64,000 nucleotides of DNA, from NCBI RefSeq assembly GCF_002778315.1, contig NZ_NESA01000006.1, positions 1 through 64,000 on the forward strand. The letters run 5' to 3'. The stretch comes from Limnohabitans sp. JirII-31 (lineage in GTDB: Bacteria; Pseudomonadota; Gammaproteobacteria; Burkholderiales; Burkholderiaceae_C). The position numbers were made by a program, and so were the translations under genes. Numbering within the stretch: position 1 is the first letter of the stretch; every line of letters starts with the position of its first letter. This document shows, piece after piece, positions 48,373 to 58,104 of this stretch. The notes beneath the pieces are model-generated. The model was given only the letters and a program-made list of their open reading frames with translations, ran no database searches and was not told the DNA's origin.

Positions 48373-50094
48373 ATGACCGAAACCACCCCCGCCATCGTCG
48401 CCCAACACGCCGTTCGCCGCTTGCCACGCTTGGCCATGTGGCTGTTTTGCCTGGCGTTTGTAGTGCCGGGCTTGTTTGGTCGCGAGCCGTGGAAAGGCAA
48501 CGAAATCACGGCCTTTGGCCAAATGCTGGCTTTGGTCGATGGCCCCAGCAGTTGGCTCACCCCCATGCTGTGGGGTCAGGCTCCGGATCTGGATGCCTTG
48601 CTGCCCTATTGGCTCGGCGCATGGGCCATCCAAATGGCCCCGCATGGCATGTCCGCAGCACTGGCTGTGCGCATTCCTTTCGCCATGCTGCTGGGCTTGA
48701 CCATGGCCGCCACTTGGCACGGCGCCTACTACCTGGCGCTCAGTCCACAAGCCCAACCTGTGGCTTTTGCCTTCGGGGGTGAAGCCCAACCCAAAGATTA
48801 CGCCCGCACCATGGCCGACGGGGCTTTGCTGGCCTTGATCGCCTGTCTTGGCCTGGCGCAGTTGTCACACGAAGCCAGCCCTATCTTGGCGCAACTGGCT
48901 TTTGTCAGTTGTGCGTTTTATGGTGTGGCAGCCCTGCCCTACCACCCGCGTTACAGCTTGGTTGCCCTGGGACTGGGCCTGTCAGGTCTCTCCTTGAGTG
49001 GCGCGCCCAGCTTTGCTGTGCTGATGGCCGCGGGCAGCGGCCTGTTGTGCTTGCTGGATCTGGAAAGCACATCGGCCACAACAGGACGCCGTCATGCCTT
49101 GTGGCTGGTGGGCATGGGCCTGGCCGTGGCATGCATTGCCAGTGCTTTGGACGTCTGGCAATGGCGTCTGCAAACCCCGCACAACAACTGGTCTGAGTGG
49201 CGCAGTGTGTTGCGCTTGTTGGCCTGGTTCACCTGGCCTGTCTGGCCACTGGCCTTGTGGACACTGTGGCGTTGGCGTAGCCATTGGACGTCGTTGCACT
49301 GGAGCCGCCATGTGGTGCTGCCTATGTGGTTTGCCGCCCTGACCGTGGTGACCGCACTGTTCACGCCTTCTGCGGACCGCACGCTGCTGCTGGCACTCCC
49401 CCCTCTGGCCACCCTGGCCGCGTTTGCCTTGCCTACCCTGCGACGCAGCATGAGCGCATTCATTGACTGGTTCACACTGCTGTTCTTCTCAGGTTGCGCC
49501 TTGGTCATTTGGGTGGTGTGGATTGCCATGCAAACCGGTTGGCCAACGCAACCTGCGGCCAACGTGGCACGCCTGGCACCTGGCTTTGTGCCAAGCTTTG
49601 GTGTGCTGGCCTGCGTGGTGGCTGTCATGGCCACCCTGGCCTGGGCCTGGCTGGTGCTGTGGCGGGTTGGCAAACACCGCCATGCCTTGTGGAAAAGCGT
49701 GGTGTTGCCAGCCGGCGGTGCGGCCTTGTGCTGGCTGCTGCTGATGACCTTGTGGTTGCCCTTGCTTGACTTTGCCCGCAGCTACAAACCCTGGGTGGCA
49801 CAAATTCAAACCGTGATGGCGCGCGTCAGCAGCACGGCACCGAACTGTCTGATGGCCTACGGGCTGGATGCGGGTCAAATGACGGCCTTTCGCTACCACG
49901 GTGGCTTTGAGATCAAACCCCTAGATAGCAGCTCACGCCCACAACACGCCAGTTGCGAGTGGCTGCTGGTCGACAACGATTTGCGCCCTGGCTTATCCCA
50001 GGTGGTCAAGCTCAGCGAGTGGACGCGCATTCAAACCATACGTCGTCCGTCTGACAACGACGAAGACGTGATCTTGTTCCATCGCCAACCATGA
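48373..50094 (+). CDS. Large polytopic membrane protein, glycosyltransferase-39-like topology
   Basis: A 573-residue protein with about 12 hydrophobic segments and a soluble C-terminal domain of about 100 residues. The first periplasmic loop has GREPWKGNEITAFGQMLALV, close to the 'D.YY..' style acidic loop of ArnT/PMT-type glycosyltransferases (GT-39/83), which use lipid-linked sugars. I would not assign a substrate. The ATG at 48373 directly abuts the rpmE2 terminator T run, with no room for a ribosome site outside the hairpin, so the real start may be further in (for example the Met at residue 22). Its stop overlaps the MATE gene start by four bases. Confidence 0.7.
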   Translation: MTETTPAIVAQHAVRRLPRLAMWLFCLAFVVPGLFGREPWKGNEITAFGQMLALVDGPSSWLTPMLWGQAPDLDALLPYWLGAWAIQMAPHGMSAALAVRIPFAMLLGLTMAATWHGAYYLALSPQAQPVAFAFGGEAQPKDYARTMADGALLALIACLGLAQLSHEASPILAQLAFVSCAFYGVAALPYHPRYSLVALGLGLSGLSLSGAPSFAVLMAAGSGLLCLLDLESTSATTGRRHALWLVGMGLAVACIASALDVWQWRLQTPHNNWSEWRSVLRLLAWFTWPVWPLALWTLWRWRSHWTSLHWSRHVVLPMWFAALTVVTALFTPSADRTLLLALPPLATLAAFALPTLRRSMSAFIDWFTLLFFSGCALVIWVVWIAMQTGWPTQPAANVARLAPGFVPSFGVLACVVAVMATLAWAWLVLWRVGKHRHALWKSVVLPAGGAALCWLLLMTLWLPLLDFARSYKPWVAQIQTVMARVSSTAPNCLMAYGLDAGQMTAFRYHGGFEIKPLDSSSRPQHASCEWLLVDNDLRPGLSQVVKLSEWTRIQTIRRPSDNDEDVILFHRQP

Positions 50095-51458
50095 GTCGCA
50101 GCGAAGGAGCCACCATCGTGCGTCACGCCAGCACGGTGCTGGTGGGGCAATTGGCTGTCATGGCGTTTGGCATCACCGACACCCTGGTGGCCGGACGTTT
50201 TGCCGACACCGCCTTGGCGGCATTGTCAGTGGGCTCGGCCACCTATATCACGGTACACATCTCATTGATGGGCATGTTGCAAGCCCTGCTGCCGGTGTGG
50301 GCTGAATTGCATGGCGCAGGCCGTCAAACGGCGGTCGGACAGTCTGTGCGGCAGGCGCTTTACCTGTGCGCGTTCACCATGGCCATTGGCATGGTGGCTT
50401 TGTTTTTTCCTGGACCGTTGCTCAACTGGACCCAGGTGCCCGCAACGCTGCAAGCCGAGGTGCGCGAGTACCTGGCTATCGTGGCCGTGGGTTTGCCCGC
50501 CTCCCTGTTGTTTCGCATGTACGGCACACTGAACCAAAGCCTGGGCAAACCCAAGTTGGTGACCTGGGTGCAGGTGGGCGCGTTGGCCGTGAAAGTGCCA
50601 CTCTCCATCGTGTTGGTACTTGGCATACCTGGCTGGTTCGATCCCATGGGCTTGGCGGGTTGTGCCTGGGCCACCCTGGCGGTCAATTACCTGATGCTGG
50701 GCTTGGCCCTGTGGTTGCTCAAAACGCAAGACTTCTACCGCCCCTATCGCATCTGGTCACGCCTGGAACGCCCCGACTGGGCGCAACTCAAGCGCTTTGT
50801 TCAACTGGGCCTGCCCAGTGGCTTGGCGATTGGGGTGGAAGTGACCTCGTTCACCTTGATGTCGTTGTTCATTTCTCGCCTGGGTGTGGTGGCCACCGCC
50901 AGCCACCAAATCGTCAGCAACATGGCCGCCGTGCTCTACATGGTGCCGCTGGCGTTGTCGATTGCCAGCAGCGCACGTGTGAGCTACTGGTTGGGTGCAG
51001 GAGACATCCAACGCGCACGCCGCGCCTTGCGCACAGGCCTGGTGTGGGTGGTTGGCATGGCGTGTTTGTTGGCCACCCTGATGGGCTGGCAACGGGACGG
51101 CATTGCGGCTCTTTACACGGTGTCCCCACAAGTCGCCACACTGGCCAGCACCCTGCTGCTGTGGGTCGCGCTGTACCACTTGGCCGATGCCTTGCAGGTG
51201 TTTTGTGTGTTCACCTTACGCAGCTATGGCATCACCGTACTGCCCCTGCTCACCTACACCTTGCTGCTATGGGGACTGGGCTTGGCGGGCGGTTATGCCG
51301 TGGCCTACGGCCAGGTAGATAGCAGTGCACTGTCCTGGTTGGTGGCTGAGTCGCCCATTGCGTTTTGGCAAACCAGCAGCGTCGCCTTATGTCTGACGGC
51401 TGCGGTGCTGTTGAGTGTGTTGTGGCGTGCTGCTTACCAAACCCGCACGCAACGCTGA
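50091..51458 (+). CDS. MATE family efflux transporter
   Basis: A 455-residue, 12-segment transporter of the multidrug and toxin extrusion family (NorM/DinF-like). Typical segments are MAFGITDTLVAGRFADTALAA near the N-terminus and the repeat in the second half LGVVATASHQIVSNMAAV. Cation-coupled export of cationic drugs is the usual role. It overlaps the preceding membrane protein gene by ATGA and is convergent with phoR, ten bases away. Confidence 0.9.
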   Translation: MSRSEGATIVRHASTVLVGQLAVMAFGITDTLVAGRFADTALAALSVGSATYITVHISLMGMLQALLPVWAELHGAGRQTAVGQSVRQALYLCAFTMAIGMVALFFPGPLLNWTQVPATLQAEVREYLAIVAVGLPASLLFRMYGTLNQSLGKPKLVTWVQVGALAVKVPLSIVLVLGIPGWFDPMGLAGCAWATLAVNYLMLGLALWLLKTQDFYRPYRIWSRLERPDWAQLKRFVQLGLPSGLAIGVEVTSFTLMSLFISRLGVVATASHQIVSNMAAVLYMVPLALSIASSARVSYWLGAGDIQRARRALRTGLVWVVGMACLLATLMGWQRDGIAALYTVSPQVATLASTLLLWVALYHLADALQVFCVFTLRSYGITVLPLLTYTLLLWGLGLAGGYAVAYGQVDSSALSWLVAESPIAFWQTSSVALCLTAAVLLSVLWRAAYQTRTQR

Positions 51459-51468
51459 TGGTGCGCTC

Positions 51469-52821
51469 TTAAGCCGCGTGCTGACGCCAACGTGCTGGCG
51501 GCAAAGTCAAGGTAAAGCATGACCCTTGGCCCTGCACACTTTGAATTGACAAATGGCCACCGTGACGCTGCATCACGTGTTTGACAATGGCCAGCCCCAA
51601 ACCCGTGCCCCCCGATTCGCGTGAACGGCTGCGGTCAACACGGTAAAAGCGCTCGGTCAGGCGTGGCACATGTTCGGCCGCGATTCCGGGGCCGGTGTCT
51701 TGAACCGCGAAGCGCAAGCTTGCGTCGGGCAATACCTGCGCCTTGACGTCAATGTGTCCCCCGGCTGGCGTGTAACGCACCGCGTTGCTCACCAGGTTAG
51801 ACAGCGCGCTTTGCAGCTCACGTGGCTCGCCCAGCAAAACGGCATCCGACAAACTGGGATCTGCCGAGAACGTCAAACTTTGGGGCGTGCCTTGTGCGTC
51901 CAACAAAGACGACAAAGCTTGTGCTTCTTGCTGGCAAAAGCGCAGCAGTTGGGACACGCTCAGGTTGGATTGGTAGCCCGGGTTCGGACTACCTTCCAAG
52001 CGTGACAGGGTGAGCAGGTCTTCCACCAAGCTTTGCATGCGATGTGCTTGTGTTGCCATCAAGGCGAGATAACGCTGCTGCTCGTGTGCACTCAAGGGTA
52101 GCGTTTGCAAAGTCTCCACAAAGCCCGACAACACCGTGAGTGGCGTACGGATTTCGTGTGACACATTGGCCACGAAATCGCGGCGCATGGCTTCGGCCTG
52201 CTCCAGTGCGGTGACATCGCGTGTGATCAGGAGTTGTTTACCCTCACCATACCGATGACGCTGCACAAAAATGCGCACGGGATGCCCCTCGCGGTCATCT
52301 CGCCCGGCGATGACCACCGGTTCGCAGGGCTCAGGAGTGCTCATGTACGCCATGAACACCGGGTCGCGCACCAAATTACCAATGCGCTGCATCAAATCAC
52401 GCTCAGTGTTGATGCCCAATTGCGCAGCCGCTGTTTGGTTGCACCACTCGATTTGGGTTTGGTCATCCAACAGCATCACGCCATTGGGTGAGGCCTGAAT
52501 GGCCAACAAAAAGTCTTTCAATCGTTGCTCGCTGGCCAGCAAAGCACGTTCACGCTCGCGCAGCAAGCGGCGGGTACGGTCCACCACTTCGCCCCATAGA
52601 CCTATGGTTTGCGGAGCTCGGTCTAAGTCACCCTGACGCAACCACGACACCACACGCAAGCCACGCAAAGCATCGAGCAGCCACCACAACAATCCGGCCA
52701 GCAAGGCCCCACTGAGCAAAGAGGCCCATGCGGTGAGCGCCGTTTTGGCACCACCCCAGAAATAACCCAGGGCTGCGCCGAAAGAAAGCAGAAAAAGAAG
52801 ACTGAAAAAACGCCAGAACAC
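51469..52821 (-). CDS. phoR: Phosphate regulon sensor histidine kinase
   Basis: A 450-residue kinase. Two close hydrophobic segments (about 4-22, 30-50) anchor it with almost no periplasmic part, as in PhoR. A PAS domain (about 95-210) follows. The phospho-acceptor is His222 in NVSHEIRTPLTVL, and the ATPase domain contains SNLVSNAVRYTPAGG, DTGPGI and GGTGLGLAIVKHVM. It senses phosphate through the Pst transporter and PhoU and phosphorylates PhoB. It is the last gene of the pst-pho operon, 19 bases after phoB. Confidence 0.94.
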   Translation of the reverse strand: MFWRFFSLLFLLSFGAALGYFWGGAKTALTAWASLLSGALLAGLLWWLLDALRGLRVVSWLRQGDLDRAPQTIGLWGEVVDRTRRLLRERERALLASEQRLKDFLLAIQASPNGVMLLDDQTQIEWCNQTAAAQLGINTERDLMQRIGNLVRDPVFMAYMSTPEPCEPVVIAGRDDREGHPVRIFVQRHRYGEGKQLLITRDVTALEQAEAMRRDFVANVSHEIRTPLTVLSGFVETLQTLPLSAHEQQRYLALMATQAHRMQSLVEDLLTLSRLEGSPNPGYQSNLSVSQLLRFCQQEAQALSSLLDAQGTPQSLTFSADPSLSDAVLLGEPRELQSALSNLVSNAVRYTPAGGHIDVKAQVLPDASLRFAVQDTGPGIAAEHVPRLTERFYRVDRSRSRESGGTGLGLAIVKHVMQRHGGHLSIQSVQGQGSCFTLTLPPARWRQHAA

Positions 52822-52840
52822 GTGACCCTTCAGAGACCTA

Positions 52841-53527
52841 TCAGGTCTTGGCTGTGATTCGGTATCCTACGCCACGCACCGTTTCCACCATGGCACCGGC
52901 CTCACCCAAAGCCTCACGCAAGCGCTTGACGTGCACGTCGACCGTGCGTTCTTCAATGAACACATGATCCCCCCACACGCGATCGAGCAACTGGCTGCGG
53001 CTATGTACACGCTCGGCATGGTGCATCAAATAATTGAGCAGCTTGAATTCAGTCGGCCCTAGCTTGATGGACTGATCCTGATAACTCACACGGTGCGTGG
53101 AACCATCGAGTTGCAGCAAACCGACCTTGACCACATCGCTGGCTTGTTCGGGTGCACGCCGACGCAAAACCGCACGGATGCGTGCCAACAGCTCCTGGGT
53201 CGAGAACGGCTTGGTGATGTAGTCATCTGCGCCAGCGTCCAAGCCCGCCACCTTGTCAGGCTCATCGCCACGCGCTGTCAGCATCAAAATTGGAATGGTC
53301 TTGGTGCGTGGGTCTGCACGCCAGCGACGCGCCAACACCAAACCACTGTGGCCAGGCAGCATCCAATCCAGCAAGATGACGTCGGGCAACACCTCATCGA
53401 TTTCTTTTTGGGCAGCCTCACCATCGGACGCCAGCACAGCCAGCATGCCCTGGTGGCGCAAATTGACTGCAATCAATTCGGCAATGGCCGACTCATCTTC
53501 CACCACCAACACTCGGGCCATTTTCAT
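52841..53527 (-). CDS. phoB: Phosphate regulon response regulator
   Basis: A 228-residue OmpR-family regulator. The receiver has Asp54 as phospho-acceptor (LLDWMLPG) and Lys in ITKPFSTQELL. The winged-helix output domain (about 130-225) ends with TVDVHVKRLREALG and the GVGYRI motif. It binds Pho boxes such as the one before pstS. An ATG two codons inside (MARVLVVEDE) is an equally good start. It lies between phoU and phoR. Confidence 0.95.
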   Translation of the reverse strand: MKMARVLVVEDESAIAELIAVNLRHQGMLAVLASDGEAAQKEIDEVLPDVILLDWMLPGHSGLVLARRWRADPRTKTIPILMLTARGDEPDKVAGLDAGADDYITKPFSTQELLARIRAVLRRRAPEQASDVVKVGLLQLDGSTHRVSYQDQSIKLGPTEFKLLNYLMHHAERVHSRSQLLDRVWGDHVFIEERTVDVHVKRLREALGEAGAMVETVRGVGYRITAKT

Positions 53528-53543
53528 GTCAGATCAGTCCTGC

Positions 53544-54245
53544 TCAACCCATGGACGATTCAACATCGGCCAATGGTGTGTGGCGCACATCTTCGCCTTT
53601 GACGATGTAAATGATGAACTCTGCAATGTTCTTGGCATGGTCGCCAATCCGCTCAATGGCTTTGGCAATGAACAACAAATCCAAGCTGGCGGAGATGGTG
53701 CGCGGGTCTTCCATCATGTAGGTGATGAGCTTGCGAACAAAGCCATCGAACTCTTGGTCAATCTGATCGTCTTCACGCAAGATGCTGACAGCAGCAGGCA
53801 CATCCAAACGGGCAAAAGCATCCAGTGCTTTGCGCAGCAAGCCCGACGCCAGCTCTGCACACATGCGCAAATCGGTCGAAGGCAAGGTGCGGGGAGTACC
53901 CCCATCGATGATGGACTTGACCATGCGTGCAATCTTCGAAGCCTCATCACCCACACGCTCCAGGTTAGCAGTGGTTTTTGACATGGCCATCAGCAAACGC
54001 AAATCGCGCGCAGTAGGCTGCCTGCGACCAATGATGGATGAGATGTCGCGGTCGATTTCAACTTCCAGTGCATTGACACGTGCTTCTTGATGCAACACAT
54101 CTTCAGCCACCTCGGCACTGAAATGTGACAAGGCATGGATGGCTTGTCGAATTTGCGACTCAACCAATCCGCCCATCTCCATGACGCGAGAAGACAGGTT
54201 GTTGAGGTCGTTGTCGAACTGGGAGGACAGGTGTTTATCAGGCAT
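53544..54245 (-). CDS. phoU: Phosphate signalling protein PhoU
   Basis: A 233-residue all-helical protein of two PhoU repeats. The metal-binding segments ERVGDEASKIARM and IERIGDHAKNIAEFIIYI are clear. PhoU couples the Pst transporter to PhoR and keeps the regulon off when phosphate is plentiful. The ATG at 54245 was chosen over an upstream frame that would overlap pstB. It lies 22 bases after pstB and 16 before phoB. Confidence 0.95.
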   Translation of the reverse strand: MPDKHLSSQFDNDLNNLSSRVMEMGGLVESQIRQAIHALSHFSAEVAEDVLHQEARVNALEVEIDRDISSIIGRRQPTARDLRLLMAMSKTTANLERVGDEASKIARMVKSIIDGGTPRTLPSTDLRMCAELASGLLRKALDAFARLDVPAAVSILREDDQIDQEFDGFVRKLITYMMEDPRTISASLDLLFIAKAIERIGDHAKNIAEFIIYIVKGEDVRHTPLADVESSMG

Positions 54246-54267
54246 GGTGCATCTCTTCCAAAAAGCA

Positions 54268-55041
54268 TTAGCCGAATCGGCCAGTGATGTAGTCTTCGGT
54301 CTCTTGGCGCTTGGGTTTGAAGAAAATTTGTTCGGTCTGACCAAATTCCACCAAGTCCCCCAGGTACATGTACGCCGTGTTGTCACTGCAACGCGCCGCT
54401 TGTTGCATGTTGTGCGTCACGATGACCACGGTGTAGTCACGCTTGAGTTCAATGATCAACTCTTCTACTTTGGCGGTTGAAATCGGGTCCAGGGCAGAGC
54501 AAGGCTCATCCAACAACAACACTTCAGGCTTGATGGCAATACCACGTGCAATGCACAAACGCTGTTGCTGACCACCCGAGAGACCCGAGCCGCTTTGTTG
54601 CAACTTGTCTTTGACTTCGGTCCACAAGGCCGCTTTGCGCAACGCCCATTCCACGCGGTCATCCATGTCGCTGGCATTGAGGTTTTCAAACAGCTTCACA
54701 CCAAAGGCGATGTTGTTGTAGATCGACATCGGAAACGGGGTGGGCTTTTGAAACACCATGCCGACTTTGGCACGGATCAAGGCCACGTCTTGCTTGGAAG
54801 TGAGCAGGTTCTCACCATCGAGTTCAATCACGCCTTCGGCACGCTGCTCGGGATAGAGCTCAAACATGCGGTTGAAGGTGCGCAACAAGGTGGACTTGCC
54901 ACACCCCGAAGGACCGATGAAAGCGGTGACCTGGTTTTCGGGAATTTCAAGGTTGATGTTTTTGAGCGCGTGGAATTTGCCGTAATAAAAATTCAGGTCT
55001 TTGACTGAAATTTTGGCTTTGGTCGCAACTGCGGTATCCAT
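54268..55041 (-). CDS. pstB: Phosphate ABC transporter ATP-binding protein
   Basis: A 257-residue ATPase. Walker A is GPSGCGKST, the Q-loop is [13 protein letters not shown], the ABC signature is [13 protein letters not shown], Walker B is [13 protein letters not shown], and the switch His is in [12 protein letters not shown]. These match PstB closely. It powers high-affinity phosphate import through PstC/PstA. The ATG at 55041 was chosen, 17 bases after pstA; the longer frame would overlap pstA. Confidence 0.97.
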   Translation of the reverse strand: MDTAVATKAKISVKDLNFYYGKFHALKNINLEIPENQVTAFIGPSGCGKSTLLRTFNRMFELYPEQRAEGVIELDGENLLTSKQDVALIRAKVGMVFQKPTPFPMSIYNNIAFGVKLFENLNASDMDDRVEWALRKAALWTEVKDKLQQSGSGLSGGQQQRLCIARGIAIKPEVLLLDEPCSALDPISTAKVEELIIELKRDYTVVIVTHNMQQAARCSDNTAYMYLGDLVEFGQTEQIFFKPKRQETEDYITGRFG

Positions 55042-55058
55042 GGTTCGCCTTTGGAAGA

Positions 55059-55907
55059 TTAGTCTTTTTGACGCGTGAGCACACGCGCCAAAATATTGAG
55101 GCCCAACACCGCCACGGTGATGAGAAACACGCCAGCCCAAGCCAGCTCTTGCCAGTTTTGGTAAGGGCTCATGGCAAATTTAAAAATCGTCACGGGCAAA
55201 CTGGCCATAGGTTCAGACAAACTGGAGGTCCAGAACTGGTTGCTCAGTGCTGTGAACAACAAGGGCGCCGTCTCTCCTGAAATACGCGCCACAGCCAACA
55301 AAATACCTGTAACGACCCCTGCACGCGCAGCCCGCAAGGTGATGCTGGAGATCACTTTCCACTTCGGAGCACCCAAGGCGTAAGCCGCCTCACGCAAACC
55401 GGAGGGCACCAGCTGCAACATGTTTTCGGTGGTGCGAATCACCACAGGAATCACAATCAGCGCCAAGGCCACCACACCGGCCCAACCCGAAAAAGACTTG
55501 AATCGCGCCACCACCAGGGTGTAGACAAACAGGCCAATCACAATCGATGGCGCTGATAGCAAGATGTCGTTCACAAAACGGGTGACACTTGCAAGCAGGC
55601 TCTTGGGTGAATACTCGGCCAAGTAAATGCCAGCCATGATGCCGATGGGCGTGCCCACGAACGTGGCCAATGTCACCATCAAGAACGAACCGTAAATAGC
55701 ATTGGCAATGCCGCCCACATCGTTAGGCGCTGGGGTGGACTCGGTCAATGCCACCCAAGTCAAACCGCCCACACCCAAGCGGATGGTTTCCCACAAAATC
55801 CAAACCAGCCACACCAAGCCAAACGCCATCGCCGACATGGACAAAAACAAGGCCACACGGTTGACACGCTGACGTGCTGCAAATTTAGCCAAACGGGGAT
55901 CGCTCAT
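55059..55907 (-). CDS. pstA: Phosphate ABC transporter permease PstA
   Basis: A 282-residue inner-membrane permease with six membrane segments. The coupling-helix region to PstB is around [19 protein letters not shown], and the PstA start of the membrane part contains [11 protein letters not shown]. It overlaps pstC by four bases (ATGA) and precedes pstB by 17. Confidence 0.96.
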   Translation of the reverse strand: MSDPRLAKFAARQRVNRVALFLSMSAMAFGLVWLVWILWETIRLGVGGLTWVALTESTPAPNDVGGIANAIYGSFLMVTLATFVGTPIGIMAGIYLAEYSPKSLLASVTRFVNDILLSAPSIVIGLFVYTLVVARFKSFSGWAGVVALALIVIPVVIRTTENMLQLVPSGLREAAYALGAPKWKVISSITLRAARAGVVTGILLAVARISGETAPLLFTALSNQFWTSSLSEPMASLPVTIFKFAMSPYQNWQELAWAGVFLITVAVLGLNILARVLTRQKD

Positions 55908-56944
55908 GACTTGGTCCCTTCGCTGCGCTGCATGCGAGCCAACAACACTTTTGACAGCGCCAACACCACGAAAGTGATGAAGAACAACACCAGTCCCAAA
56001 TAAATCAACGACGCTTGGTGCAGCCCTTCTGAAGCTTCTGCAAACTCATTGGCCAATGCAGACGTGATGCTGTTGGCGGCCTCAAACACACTCAGGGAGT
56101 TGAGTTGGTTCATGTTGCCAATCACAAAAGTCACGGCCATCGTCTCGCCCAAGGCACGGCCCAACCCCAACATGATGCCGCCGATGACACCCGCTTTGGT
56201 GTAGGGCAACACCACGGTGGACACCACTTCCCAAGTGGTCGCCCCCAAGCCGTAGGCAGACTCTTTCAACAAAGGAGGCGTGACTTCAAACACATCTCGC
56301 ATGACCGATGCGATGAACGGAATGATCATGATGGCCAAAATAATGCCAGCAGACAAAATACCAATCCCCACTGGCGGCCCGGAAACCATGGCCCCCAAAT
56401 ACGGCACGCCCGTCAACAACTTTTGCAAGGGCACTTGCACATAGGTCGACAAAATGGGGCCAAACACCAGCAGGCCCCACATGCCATAGACGATAGAGGG
56501 AATAGCGGCCAACAACTCGATGGCAGTCCCCAGAGGACGTTTGAGCCAGGCGGGCGACAGCTCAGTCAAAAACAAGGCAATGCCAAAACTGACCGGCACT
56601 GCAATCAACAACGCGATGAACGAGGTGGTCAGCGTGCCATAAATCATGACCAAGCCGCCGTAGTCGTTCTTCACGGGGTCCCACACGGTGCGGGTCAAAA
56701 AGCCCAGGCCATAGGCATCAATGGCAGGCCATGCTCCCACCACCAAGGACAACAAAATACCAAACAACAACGCCAAGGTCAGACATGCCGCAGCAAGTGC
56801 CGCCCAGCCAAACAAACGGTCAATGAAGGACCCCATGCGCAAACTGGGAGGTAAAGGTGGTGGATTCATGTCTCGCTCGTCACGTCGTGAAAAGGGGCCG
56901 CCGGAAACAGCAGGCCCACGGTCTGAGAGTGTATGACTCGTCAC
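55904..56944 (-). CDS. pstC: Phosphate ABC transporter permease PstC
   Basis: A permease of 346 residues from a GTG at 56944, or 321 from an ATG at 56869 ([13 protein letters not shown]). The membrane part begins near residue 45, so the extra N-terminal 25 residues are hydrophilic and the start is open. Six segments are seen, with [19 protein letters not shown] and [20 protein letters not shown] as family markers. It pairs with PstA and follows pstS by 31 bases. Confidence 0.94.
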   Translation of the reverse strand: MTSHTLSDRGPAVSGGPFSRRDERDMNPPPLPPSLRMGSFIDRLFGWAALAAACLTLALLFGILLSLVVGAWPAIDAYGLGFLTRTVWDPVKNDYGGLVMIYGTLTTSFIALLIAVPVSFGIALFLTELSPAWLKRPLGTAIELLAAIPSIVYGMWGLLVFGPILSTYVQVPLQKLLTGVPYLGAMVSGPPVGIGILSAGIILAIMIIPFIASVMRDVFEVTPPLLKESAYGLGATTWEVVSTVVLPYTKAGVIGGIMLGLGRALGETMAVTFVIGNMNQLNSLSVFEAANSITSALANEFAEASEGLHQASLIYLGLVLFFITFVVLALSKVLLARMQRSEGTKS

Positions 56945-56975
56945 GTCTGGGGTCTTGGTTTCAAGATGAATAAAT

Positions 56976-58010
56976 TTAGAACGCGACCGACTTGCCGGAA
57001 GCGTCTTTGATTTGGCTCCACGACTTACGGATGACGTCTTTCACCTTGTCGGGCATGGGCACATAGTCCAGATCGTCGGCAATCTTGTCACCGTTTTTGT
57101 AACCCCAGTCAAAGAACTTGAGCGCTGCAGAGCCGTTGTCAGGCTTGTCTTGCACTTTGTGCATCAAGATGAAAGTGGCGCCAGTGATGGGCCATGCATC
57201 TTTGCCAGCTTGGTTGGTCAAAATTTGGTAGAAGCTCTTGGACCAGTCGGCACCGGCAGCAGCCGCCTTGAAGGCTGAGTCGTCAGGCGAGACAAAGTTG
57301 CCAGAAGCATTTTTGACTTGCGCAAAAACCATTTTGTTTTGCTTCACATAAGCGTATTCCACGTAGCCAATGGAGTTGGGCAAGCGGCTCACAAACGCTG
57401 CCACGCCTTCGTTGCCTTTGCCACCTGCACCTGTGGGCCAGTTCACAGCTGTACCGTCACCGACTTTGGCTTTCCAATCGGCATTGACTTTGCTCAGGTA
57501 GTTGGTGAACAAGAAGGTGGTGCCGGAACCGTCAGAGCGGCGCACTGGAGCAATCGTCTCATCGGGCAATTTGACGTTAGGGTTCAAGGCCTTGATGGCA
57601 GCGTCGCTCCACTTGGTGATCTTGCCCAGGTAAATGTCACCCAGCACCTCGCCCGTTAGCTTCAACTGACCAGGAGTCAGACCGGCGATGTTGACGACAG
57701 GCACCACACCACCAATGACAGTGGGGAATTGCATTTGGTTTTTCTGAGCCAGCTCTTCATCTTTCAAGGGCATGTCCGACGCGCCAAAGTCCACCGTCTT
57801 GGCATCGATTTGCTTGATGCCAGCACCTGAACCCACTGATTGGTAGTTGACCTTGTGGCCCGTGGCTTTGTTGTACTCAGCCGCCCATTTGCTGTAGATG
57901 GGGGCAGGAAAACTGGCGCCAGCGCCCGTGATGTCTTGCGCCGAAGCGGTGACACCGCCAAAAGCCAGAGCGGTGATGGCCAGCAGTGATTGAATGACAT
58001 TTGATTTCAT
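56976..58010 (-). CDS. pstS: Phosphate ABC transporter substrate-binding protein PstS
   Basis: A 344-residue periplasmic phosphate-binding protein. A signal peptide is cleaved near ASA (residue 24), and the mature part starts [19 protein letters not shown]. Phosphate contacts lie in [28 protein letters not shown] and [10 protein letters not shown]. It is the first gene of the operon pstSCAB-phoUBR and lies directly behind the three-repeat Pho box. GGAAACTCC precedes the ATG. Confidence 0.97.
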   Translation of the reverse strand: MKSNVIQSLLAITALAFGGVTASAQDITGAGASFPAPIYSKWAAEYNKATGHKVNYQSVGSGAGIKQIDAKTVDFGASDMPLKDEELAQKNQMQFPTVIGGVVPVVNIAGLTPGQLKLTGEVLGDIYLGKITKWSDAAIKALNPNVKLPDETIAPVRRSDGSGTTFLFTNYLSKVNADWKAKVGDGTAVNWPTGAGGKGNEGVAAFVSRLPNSIGYVEYAYVKQNKMVFAQVKNASGNFVSPDDSAFKAAAAGADWSKSFYQILTNQAGKDAWPITGATFILMHKVQDKPDNGSAALKFFDWGYKNGDKIADDLDYVPMPDKVKDVIRKSWSQIKDASGKSVAF

Positions 58011-58045
58011 GGAGTTTCCTTGTAGGTCATGAAGAGATGTGTGTA

Positions 58046-58078
58046 CTGTATGAACACTTTGTGACAGCTTCGTGACGA
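58046..58078 (-). promoter_or_regulatory. Pho box (three 11-bp PhoB repeats) upstream of pstS
   Basis: On the minus strand three adjoining 11-mers read TCGTCACGAAG (58078-58068), CTGTCACAAAG (58067-58057) and TGTTCATACAG (58056-58046). The middle one matches the PhoB half-site consensus CTGTCAyA well, the first has CGTCA and the last TTCAT. They end 36 bases before the pstS ATG. This is the expected PhoB activation site for the whole pst-pho operon. Confidence 0.8.
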
Positions 58079-58104
58079 AAACCCTAACTTACACGTTCAA
58101 GCAC

